Assembly (NCBI GenBank): GCA_028283625.1
Contig: JAPWKG010000008.1
Coordinates: 62,001-126,000, forward strand
Origin: Acidobacteriaceae bacterium
GTDB lineage: Bacteria > Acidobacteriota > Terriglobia > Terriglobales > Acidobacteriaceae
Length of the DNA stretch: 64,000 nt
Direction of reading: 5' to 3'
Positions 1 through 6,569 of the stretch are shown here, one piece after another (positions within the stretch are counted from its first letter, which is position 1; the number at the start of each line of letters is the position of its first letter). Both the position numbers and the translations under genes were made by a program. The notes beneath the pieces are model-generated. The model did not search any database and was not told the DNA's origin. It saw nothing but the letters and a program-made list of their open reading frames with translations.

Positions 1-2
1 TC

Positions 3-224
3 TCTGAGGCCACCGGTGGGCAGTCCTTCTTCCCCACGCGCATGGAAGAGGTCGCCGTGGGCTTCCATAACATCGAGGTGGAGCTCCGCAGCCAGTACTC
101 GCTGATCTACGTGCCTTCCGACTTCAAGCAGGATGGCTCGTTCCGCACCATTTATCTGCAGTCGATTGATCCTCGTTTTTCCGTACGCGCCAAGAAGGGC
201 TACTTTGCTCCCAAGGCCGAGTGA
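3..224 (+). CDS. C-terminal end of a VWFA-related Acidobacterial protein (partial)
   Basis: The reading frame is open from the left edge, so the gene begins outside the window. The 73 visible residues read SEATGGQSFFPTR, then a region ending in RAKKGYFAPKAE. This matches the C-terminal end of the VWFA-related Acidobacterial family (TIGR03436 type): a check that the 'S-E-x-T-G-G' segment follows the von Willebrand A fold, then a beta strand ending in 'GY-x-P'. Two complete proteins ending in the same way (GYYPSPE, GYYALTG) lie near 50-53 kb. These are secreted proteins of unknown role. The MIDAS motif would be upstream and cannot be seen. A terminator hairpin follows at 251-274. Confidence 0.8.
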   Translation, partial: SEATGGQSFFPTRMEEVAVGFHNIEVELRSQYSLIYVPSDFKQDGSFRTIYLQSIDPRFSVRAKKGYFAPKAE

Positions 225-250
225 GGCATTCTTCCGGAAGGATTCGGGAG

Positions 251-274
251 GGCTCCGCTGCGGCGGGGCCTTTT
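251..274 (+). terminator. Intrinsic terminator after the partial VWA gene
   Basis: GGCTCCGC and GCGGGGCC (one G-U pair) flank a four-base loop and are followed by TTTT. It lies 26 bases after the stop codon of the VWA gene. Confidence 0.7.
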
Positions 275-367
275 CGTTGCCGCGCGGCAGCGTTCGTAGG
301 CTAAACCACGGGAGGGCGCAACTTCCGGCGAAGGATCGTGGTCTAACTTCAGTGAGCGAGGACCCGC

Positions 368-910
368 ATGCGTACTTTTCTGCTTTCAGCTGCCCTGTTG
401 ATCACTACCGCCGTTTCCGCCGTCGCCCAGCAGCAACCGCCAGGTGTTTCCGAAATTCTTTCCGGCTTGAGCTCTCAGCCTTCCACCCACACGGCGTTTA
501 CGCTTGATCGCGACATGCTGGATACCTTTCTGGGAGAAGGGACGCTGCCGCCCGCTGCCCTTACAGGCATCACGTTTGAACGGTATACCTTTCACCAGTC
601 GGCGTTTTATATTCCGGAAAATCTGCAGGCGCTCGTCGAGGCGTACCACGCTGCCGGCTGGAGCCATCTGGTCGATCAGGGCGTGAGCCCTGGGCAGAAC
701 GCACAGCCGGATAAGCCGATCACCGACCTCTGGATGCATCATGACGGCGCGAACATTGACCATGTCACGGTGTTGATCCGAGCCCGCTCGCAGATGAACC
801 TGATTGAAGTCAGCGGCATGTTGCGCCCGCTCGATCTCGTTCATCTGAGCGGACACTTCGGCATCCCCAAGGTCGATCAGAACGCGGTAATGGTGCCCGC
901 TCCGAAGTAA
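368..910 (+). CDS. Secreted protein of unknown function
   Basis: A 180-residue protein with a clear Sec signal peptide (residues 1-21, MRTFLLSAALL...AVAQ, cleavage expected after AVA or AVAQ). GAGG at 358-361 sits seven bases before the ATG. The mature part is mixed alpha/beta without cysteine pairs, lipobox or membrane segments. I do not recognise a domain. It converges on the adenosine deaminase gene, whose stop is ten bases away; a small CGGGTT-TAG-AACCCG hairpin (915-929) overlaps that stop. The function is unknown; the call as a real gene rests on the signal peptide, the ribosome binding site and the absence of a better frame. Confidence 0.7.
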   Translation: MRTFLLSAALLITTAVSAVAQQQPPGVSEILSGLSSQPSTHTAFTLDRDMLDTFLGEGTLPPAALTGITFERYTFHQSAFYIPENLQALVEAYHAAGWSHLVDQGVSPGQNAQPDKPITDLWMHHDGANIDHVTVLIRARSQMNLIEVSGMLRPLDLVHLSGHFGIPKVDQNAVMVPAPK

Positions 911-919
911 GGAGCGGGT

Positions 920-1948
920 TTAGAACCCGTACTGCTCTACCTCGCCCAACAGCTGCAGTTTGCGCTCGGGTTTCAGGAAGCTGGCTTCGATTGAGTTCGC
1001 TGCCAGCTCACGCATCTGCTCCAGCGTAAAGCTGAACTCGCGCTGCACAAGCTCGTACTCTTCCAGCAGGTTGGCGCCAAAGAATGGCGGATCATCGCTG
1101 TTGAGCGTGATCATCATGCCTTCTTCGAAGTAGCGTCGAATGGGATGCTCCTGCAGGGAAGGGCAGCAACCGGTTCGCAGGTTGCTGGTCACGTTCAGCT
1201 CCAGGGGAATCTGTTTCCGAACCAGCACGTCAATCAGGTCTTCATCCTGCACCGCCGTGAGCGCGTGTCCGATTCTCTCTGCCCCGATATTGATTGCCGA
1301 CCAGATGCTTTCCGGGCCCGTGGATTCGCCGGCATGGCAGGTCAGGTGCAGGCCGTTTGCCTTGGCTTCAGCAAAGATCTCGCGGAACTCATGCGCGGGG
1401 CCGCGTGCTTCGTCGCCGCCGATGCCGATGCCGACCACGGAAGGCATGGACTGCTTCAGCTCCGCAGCCTTCAGAAAGACGCGTTGACACTCCTCGACGC
1501 CGAAGTGGCGCACGGCATCGATGATCCATAGCAGCGAAACGCCAAACTCAAGCTCGGCACGCTTACGGCCACGCTCCGCTGCCTCCATCACCTCGTCGAC
1601 ATCCAGCCGCGCAAAGCGATAGAGAATGCCGATGGAGAGGTACGCCTCGGCGTGCCGCACGCCCTGCAGCGCGAGATCGCGCACCATGTTGTAGGTGATC
1701 AGCTCGTAGTCCGCCGGGGTGTGCAGCCGCTCGGTGACGGCCTTGAAGCTCATCAGGAAGCTTGGGAAGTCATGATACTGATAAACGTTGGCTGCTTGCG
1801 CCAGCGTGAGCGGAACGGCGTCATTGCGCTGGGAAAGCTCAACCAGCGTGGACGGAGTAATCGAACCCTCCAGATGAAGGTGAAGCTCTGCCTTCGGAAG
1901 CCATTGCAACCATTCGAGGGTGTCGGGAAGTGCCTGCCCACGTGCCAT
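920..1948 (-). CDS. add: Adenosine deaminase family hydrolase
   Basis: A 342-residue amidohydrolase of the adenosine/AMP deaminase family, which hydrolyses the 6-amino group of adenosine-type substrates with a bound zinc. The zinc and catalytic motifs are in order: HLHLEG (23-28), GIGGDE (175-180), HAGES (205-209, catalytic Glu 208) and NSDDPP (283-288, zinc-binding Asp). The upstream in-frame extension lacks family similarity, so I use the ATG at 1946-1948, preceded by AAGGA. Family members also include 6-aminodeoxyfutalosine deaminase of the futalosine menaquinone route, and sequence alone does not separate the two here. It follows the DUF2071 gene on the same strand by 43 bases and is probably cotranscribed with it. 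Confidence 0.88.
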   Translation of the reverse strand: MARGQALPDTLEWLQWLPKAELHLHLEGSITPSTLVELSQRNDAVPLTLAQAANVYQYHDFPSFLMSFKAVTERLHTPADYELITYNMVRDLALQGVRHAEAYLSIGILYRFARLDVDEVMEAAERGRKRAELEFGVSLLWIIDAVRHFGVEECQRVFLKAAELKQSMPSVVGIGIGGDEARGPAHEFREIFAEAKANGLHLTCHAGESTGPESIWSAINIGAERIGHALTAVQDEDLIDVLVRKQIPLELNVTSNLRTGCCPSLQEHPIRRYFEEGMMITLNSDDPPFFGANLLEEYELVQREFSFTLEQMRELAANSIEASFLKPERKLQLLGEVEQYGF

Positions 1949-1991
1949 TTCCTTAGTGTACCGGCTTCGAGGGCAAAGCCTTGCGGCGGCT

Positions 1992-2717
1992 TTATTTGAG
2001 CGGCTCGGGCGCGTGGCCGTACACGCTGATCTCAGAGCCTTCGGCGAGAAGAACATGCGCGGGCAGCTTGGGGTTGACCCCTGCCATCAGCGTGCCGCAA
2101 AGCTCGCCGAAGGATGCGGTAATGTCAAAGCGCTTGATCGCATAGGTCTCCCAGCGCGGATGATGCACCGCGTACTCCCAGGTGCTGTCATCCTTGCGGC
2201 GCGTATAGCCCCAGTAGTGCTCTGTGATGAACTCTTCGAGCGAGCCCGGCGCGAGCGGCTGCGCTGTGAGCTCGGCCTCTACGCCGACGCTTTGCCATAC
2301 GCCATGATGTTGCCAGCCGTACTCGACAAAGAGCGTGTGCTCGTTGCTGCGGATCTCGTGCTGTGTGGGCATGGTGCTGTAAGGCTCGCCATAGACGGCG
2401 CGTGCCAGCCAGGTAACCGCAGCGCGAGGAACGAACTCGCGCAGAAAGACGACACCGCGGCGAGGCTGGCCATCCGGCGCATTGGGGCGGCGTACATAAA
2501 AGCGGAGGTTGATCTCTTCAAAGCAGGTGTGCCCCGGGATCGGCAGCCCCTTCAGGCGCACGCGATCGAAGAGAAAACCTACCAGAGAGACGTAGCAGCG
2601 ACCTTGAAAAAGATCGAGTTCTACGCCTGCGGGAAGATAGGGAAGGAGGCTCTCGGGCGCAACTTCGTACTGCGCCATGATGAGCTTGCGCCACTCTGCG
2701 GTGAGGAAAGTCGACAT
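1992..2717 (-). CDS. DUF2071 (YqjF-like) family protein
   Basis: A 241-residue cytoplasmic protein of the DUF2071 family. Typical features are the opening TAEWRKLIMAQYEV, the 'PAGVELDLFQGRCYVSLVGF' type segment and the 'FEEINLRFYVRR' strand. The biochemical role of the family is unknown; the fold is a beta-barrel related to acetoacetate decarboxylase. I chose the ATG at 2715-2717, preceded by AAGG, because the 34 upstream residues of the open frame are low-complexity. It lies upstream of the deaminase on the same strand with a 43-base gap. Confidence 0.85.
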   Translation of the reverse strand: MSTFLTAEWRKLIMAQYEVAPESLLPYLPAGVELDLFQGRCYVSLVGFLFDRVRLKGLPIPGHTCFEEINLRFYVRRPNAPDGQPRRGVVFLREFVPRAAVTWLARAVYGEPYSTMPTQHEIRSNEHTLFVEYGWQHHGVWQSVGVEAELTAQPLAPGSLEEFITEHYWGYTRRKDDSTWEYAVHHPRWETYAIKRFDITASFGELCGTLMAGVNPKLPAHVLLAEGSEISVYGHAPEPLK

Positions 2718-2856
2718 TGCCTTGTTCTTAAGATGCAGAAACGAGCTGCTCGTTTCAATGGAAAACGCCGTTTGTTGTCTTGTCCTGTGTCGCGGCATGC
2801 AAGATGCGACACAAGGCAAGGCTGATGCAGCAGCCGCGTGCGTTTGAGGCTGTTAA

Positions 2857-2896
2857 CGCTTACAGGCGAGGACAATGCTGTCCCCGCCTGTAAGCG
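2857..2896 (-). terminator. Long hairpin between the Bax-inhibitor and DUF2071 genes
   Basis: Two 18-base arms (2857-2874 and 2879-2896), complementary except for one position, with a four-base loop. On the minus strand it follows the stop at 2916 by about 20 bases, so it probably ends that transcript or stabilises its 3' end. There is no good T tract after it, so factor-independent termination is not certain. Confidence 0.5.
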
Positions 2897-2915
2897 CTTG
2901 TATCCCACGCTGGGG

Positions 2916-3593
2916 CTAATCGCGTGAGCGCGAGTTGTTGTTACCAAAGATCTGCAACAGCGCCATGAAGATATTCAAGGCATCCAGATAGATGCTCAGC
3001 GCCATCTGTACCGGAGCAAGCCCCATCGCGCCGTCGCGCAGACGCATAAAGTCCACCAGTAGAAGAACGCTGAAGATTGCCAGCGAAGCCCAGGCGTAGA
3101 GCCCGGGGGAGACGATGTGCACGAACATGCCAAGTACACCGATCAGGCAGAGGCCGATCAGGCACCACATGGCGGTGCGGCCAACGCGCTGGTAGTCAAA
3201 GTTCGCTACCTGCGCAACCGTCGCCATAATGGCCATGCCGAGCGCTGTGGTTCCAGCGGCTTCAAACACAATGTGCACGCCGCCGGGGATGTGCAGATAC
3301 ATCTTAATGATGGGGCCGACTTCTACACCCATCAAAAAGGTGAAGACGTAGAAGAGCACCAGCGCGAGATTTGGGGAGCGGCGGGCTGCAAGGTTGACGC
3401 CGAAGATCAGCGCCATGGTGCAAAGAAACAGGAAGCCGAAACCGATTCCGCCCAGCAGCGCCGGGGCAACATAGGCTCCTGCCGCTGTTGTGACAAAGCC
3501 CGCCGCGGTGATCCAGAGTACCTGGCTCAGCAGGCTGGCGGTTGTCCGGGTACCGGTAACGCGAACGCCTTGGGTTACGTCGATCGTTCTCAT
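2916..3593 (-). CDS. Bax inhibitor-1/YccA family membrane protein
   Basis: A 225-residue integral membrane protein with about seven hydrophobic segments spread from residue 20 to the end. The last segment, with ALSIYLDALNIFMALLQIFG, is the family signature of BI-1/YccA (UPF0005). Bacterial members include YccA, a modulator of the FtsH protease, and the pH-sensitive calcium leak protein BsYetJ. Asp residues near the C-terminus (YLDALN) correspond to the conserved acidic pair of the leak pore; this is inferred from the motif. The gene is alone between the catalase-like gene (divergent) and the long hairpin at 2857-2896. Confidence 0.9.
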   Translation of the reverse strand: MRTIDVTQGVRVTGTRTTASLLSQVLWITAAGFVTTAAGAYVAPALLGGIGFGFLFLCTMALIFGVNLAARRSPNLALVLFYVFTFLMGVEVGPIIKMYLHIPGGVHIVFEAAGTTALGMAIMATVAQVANFDYQRVGRTAMWCLIGLCLIGVLGMFVHIVSPGLYAWASLAIFSVLLLVDFMRLRDGAMGLAPVQMALSIYLDALNIFMALLQIFGNNNSRSRD

Positions 3594-3716
3594 GGAAGTT
3601 CTCTAAGACCTCTCCTCAAGATTAGACGTTTTCCATGAAGCTTCGTCGCACAACCGCAAAGTTATGAGAAAGTAGGGCTGCACCCCACCCACACATTCCC
3701 TCAGGAGAACTACGGT

Positions 3717-4658
3717 ATGCCACTGCCCAACGATGAAGCTCTGCTTGCGCTGAGCCAGCAGCTTCTGGACCAATTTCAGACGATATTCGGTGAGCATCCC
3801 GGCTTCCGTCCGGCGCATGCCAAGGGCATCATGTTGACCGGCACGTTTGAGCCGACGGCCGCCGCCGCTGGTGTTTCGCGGGCGCAGCATCTCAACCAGC
3901 CGTCTACTCCCGTCGTGGTGCGTTTTTCCAACTCAACCGGCCTGCCATTGATTCCGGATAACGATCCGAATGCCAATCCGCGCGGATTCGCCATCCGCTT
4001 CATGCTCGCTGACCACGTGCACACCGACATCGTCAGCCACTCTACCGACGGTTTTCCGACGCGGACAGGCGCTGAGTTCCTCGAGTTTCTGCGTGCTTTG
4101 GTGGCCAGCGATCCTGCTCATCTGGACGGTTCGCCGCTGGAGGCGTTTTTCGGCGCTCACCCTGAAGCACTGGCTTTTGTGAAGACGCCCAAGCCCACAC
4201 CGGCCAGTTTTGCGACGGACACCTACTTCGGTGTGACTGCGATGAAGTTTCTCACCGCTGAGGGCAAGGAGAGCTTTGGTCGTTATCGCATCCTTCCGGC
4301 AGCGGGCAATCAGTATGCGGACGAAGCGACGCTGAAGGAAAAGCCCGCCGATTTTCTGATGGAGGAGATCGTAGAGCGGGTCAGCAAGGCTCCGGTGGTT
4401 TTCCAGGTGCAGGTGCAGCTTGCGGGCGAAGGTGACGTGGTGGACGACGCAACCAAGCACTGGCCTGAGGATCGCCCGATCGTTGATCTTGGAACGCTCA
4501 CGCTGACTGCTCCGGTGGAGGACACCGCTGTGGAGCAGAAGCACATCATCTTCGATCCGATTCCCCGGACAGACGGCATCGAACCGAGCGATGATCCCTT
4601 GCTGGAGCTGCGTGCGGCCATTTATCTCATCAGCGGACGCAAGCGCCGCAAGGCCTGA
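3717..4658 (+). CDS. Catalase-related heme peroxidase (SrpA-like)
   Basis: A 313-residue short catalase-fold protein without signal peptide. The distal heme histidine lies in PAHAKG (His 34), the Asn in FSNSTG (Asn 72), PRGFAIRF follows, and the proximal Tyr is probably Tyr 303 in the C-terminal LRAAIY segment. Full catalases are about 480 residues or more; this short form belongs to the catalase-related peroxidases (KatA-like small catalases, SrpA) that use organic or hydrogen peroxide. GGAGA lies nine bases before the ATG. It stands alone and ends in a strong terminator shared with the permease on the other strand. Confidence 0.88.
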   Translation: MPLPNDEALLALSQQLLDQFQTIFGEHPGFRPAHAKGIMLTGTFEPTAAAAGVSRAQHLNQPSTPVVVRFSNSTGLPLIPDNDPNANPRGFAIRFMLADHVHTDIVSHSTDGFPTRTGAEFLEFLRALVASDPAHLDGSPLEAFFGAHPEALAFVKTPKPTPASFATDTYFGVTAMKFLTAEGKESFGRYRILPAAGNQYADEATLKEKPADFLMEEIVERVSKAPVVFQVQVQLAGEGDVVDDATKHWPEDRPIVDLGTLTLTAPVEDTAVEQKHIIFDPIPRTDGIEPSDDPLLELRAAIYLISGRKRRKA

Positions 4659-4677
4659 TCGCAACGGCTGAAACGGT

Positions 4678-4710
4678 AAAGAGCCAGCGTTATCGCTGGC
4701 TCTTTGTTTT
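4678..4710. terminator. Bidirectional intrinsic terminator
   Basis: Perfect 12-base arms (AAAGAGCCAGCG / CGCTGGCTCTTT) with loop TTAT, then GTTTT. It serves the catalase-related gene on the plus strand; read on the minus strand it directly follows the permease stop codon. Confidence 0.9.
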
Positions 4711-6256
4711 AGCGGCTGTAGAACTCGCTTCGCTTGCGCGAGTAGAAGAAGTACACGGCCAGGCCAATGACCAGCCAGATGAAGAATCTTTCCCAGGTGC
4801 GAACCGGTAGACCGGCCATCAGAAGCAGGCAGAAGAAGACGCTGAGTAAGGGGAAGATGGGGCCGCCGGGAACGCGGAAGCCACGATAACGGTTCGGCTG
4901 TTTTCTGCGCAGCACAAGCACGCCAATACTCACGAGAACAAAGGCAAAGAGCGTGCCAATGTTGGAGAGGTCCGCCAGCGTTCCAACGTCGAAGAGGCCT
5001 GCCGGAATCGCAACCAGAACGCCGGCAAACCAGGAGGCGAAGGCTGGTGTACGAAAGCGCGGGTGCAGCTTTGAGAAAACATCCGGCAGCAGGCGGTCGC
5101 GGCTCATGGCAAACCAGACGCGCGCTTGCCCAAGCTGGAAGACCAGGATGGAGGAGACCATGCCGATGATGGCGCCGAGCAGGACAACGAGCCGCGTCCA
5201 GTGCAGTGCCGCCGAATGATTGGCAATGGTCAGCCGCTTCAGGCTGTTCACCACCGGCGCAGCGTCTCCAATCACGGTCTGCCAGGGCACGATGCCCGTC
5301 AGGACCAGTGCTACGCCCATGTACAGCACCGTGCAGGCAATGAGCGTGGCGATAATGCCGATCGGCACATCGCGCTGCGGCTGGCGGCACTCTTCGCTCG
5401 CTGTGGAGACGGAGTCAAAACCGATGTACGTAAAGAAGATGATGGAGCCGCCTGCGAGCACGCCCGACCAGCCATTCGGTGCAAACGGATGGTAGTTGGC
5501 CGAGTGTACGAAGTGCAGTCCGACGCCGATAAAGACGAGAATGGCCACCAGCTTGATGAGCACCATGATGTTGTTGGTGCGGGCAGACTCGCGGATGCCG
5601 CGAACCAGAACAAGCGTAAGCAAAATCACGATCAGGAAGGCAGGGATATTGAAGCCGAAGTGCCAGCCCGGTGCGTAGATCGTATTGCCGGTGAGATCTG
5701 TGAGTCCTTGCGGAAGGTAGGCCGGGGAGAGCCACTTTGGATCAAGCCGTAGTCCAAGCCAGTCGAGCAGGTCGACGAAGTGTGCGGCAAAACCCACGCT
5801 GACACTCATGTTGGAGAAGGCGTATTCGAGGATGAGGTCCCAGCCGATGATCCAGGCAACCAGCTCGCCCAGCGTGGCGTAAGTATAGGTATAGGCGGAG
5901 CCGGCGATCGGGATCATGCTGGCGAGTTCGGCGTAACAAAGCCCGGTGAAGCAACAGACGATGGCGACCAGAATCATCGAAAGCGCGAGCGCGGGGCCTG
6001 CGCCGGGGCGCCCTGCCACATGGCCGTGGTGCAGGATGAGGTCGATGACCGGGGACTCTTTCCAGTTGGCCAGCTGCGCCGGATTGCCGCCGATCGCCGT
6101 TCCGATCACGGTAAAGATGCCGGAGCCGATGACTGCTCCAATGCCCAGGGCTGTCAGCGAAACCGGCCCGAGCGTTTTTTTCAGCGCGGTGGACGGATGT
6201 TCGCTCTCGGCGATCAGCTTGTCGATGGACTTGGTGGCAAAAATTTGGCGGGGCAA
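4709..6256 (-). CDS. APC-family amino acid permease
   Basis: A 515-residue transporter of the amino acid-polyamine-organocation superfamily, closest in style to the YfnA/cationic amino acid transporter group. The N-terminal TKSIDKLIAESEH and 'LGIGAVIGSGIF' (first membrane helix with the substrate-binding GxG) are typical, followed by about twelve hydrophobic segments. The start must be a TTG at 6254-6256: there is no ATG between it and an upstream stop, and the family's N-terminus starts about here. A loop of roughly 25 residues after the first helix (NPAQLANWKE..) is a normal family feature. The substrate cannot be fixed from sequence. Confidence 0.88.
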   Translation of the reverse strand: MPRQIFATKSIDKLIAESEHPSTALKKTLGPVSLTALGIGAVIGSGIFTVIGTAIGGNPAQLANWKESPVIDLILHHGHVAGRPGAGPALALSMILVAIVCCFTGLCYAELASMIPIAGSAYTYTYATLGELVAWIIGWDLILEYAFSNMSVSVGFAAHFVDLLDWLGLRLDPKWLSPAYLPQGLTDLTGNTIYAPGWHFGFNIPAFLIVILLTLVLVRGIRESARTNNIMVLIKLVAILVFIGVGLHFVHSANYHPFAPNGWSGVLAGGSIIFFTYIGFDSVSTASEECRQPQRDVPIGIIATLIACTVLYMGVALVLTGIVPWQTVIGDAAPVVNSLKRLTIANHSAALHWTRLVVLLGAIIGMVSSILVFQLGQARVWFAMSRDRLLPDVFSKLHPRFRTPAFASWFAGVLVAIPAGLFDVGTLADLSNIGTLFAFVLVSIGVLVLRRKQPNRYRGFRVPGGPIFPLLSVFFCLLLMAGLPVRTWERFFIWLVIGLAVYFFYSRKRSEFYSR

Positions 6257-6316
6257 GGCGGGTCTGGAGGCTCCGTCGTGAGGAGTTTACGGGATTAACT
6301 CGATTGTAGTGGCAAA

Positions 6317-6349
6317 GCAAACGGCGGGAGCCAGGCCCCCGCCGTTTGC
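6317..6349 (-). terminator. Intrinsic terminator of the small basic protein gene
   Basis: GCAAACGGCGGG and CCCGCCGTTTGC form a perfect 12-base stem with a nine-base loop; on the minus strand it is followed by TTTG. It lies 17 bases after the stop of the 50-residue gene. Confidence 0.75.
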
Positions 6350-6365
6350 CGTAATACGTAGCGGT

Positions 6366-6518
6366 TTAGCGCTTCGACTGGCCACGGACCAGCTTCTTTA
6401 CCTTCTGCTTCTTGCTGCCGCGCGGATAGTCACGCTCTCCGAGTGCGGGAGCGGCTGCGCGGGACTTGCGCTTAGCGGCCTTGCGCTCGGCGCGATCGAG
6501 GTTCTTGGTGTTTGCCAT
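6366..6518 (-). CDS. Small, highly basic 50-residue protein
   Basis: A 50-codon frame starting ATG GCA AAC ACC and ending in QSKR. It is strongly basic (runs such as ERKAAKRKSR and SKKQKVKKLVRG) and has no hydrophobic stretch, so it is expected to bind nucleic acid or ribosomes. GGAAAGAGA lies 9-16 bases upstream of the ATG and a strong terminator follows the stop, which supports a real gene. It sits 51 bases downstream of the helicase gene on the same strand and may be cotranscribed with it. I do not recognise a named family. Confidence 0.65.
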   Translation of the reverse strand: MANTKNLDRAERKAAKRKSRAAAPALGERDYPRGSKKQKVKKLVRGQSKR

Positions 6519-6569
6519 TGAATGTTGTCTCTTTCCGAAAATTTTGCGCGGCGAGAATGCTGGGAGTTG

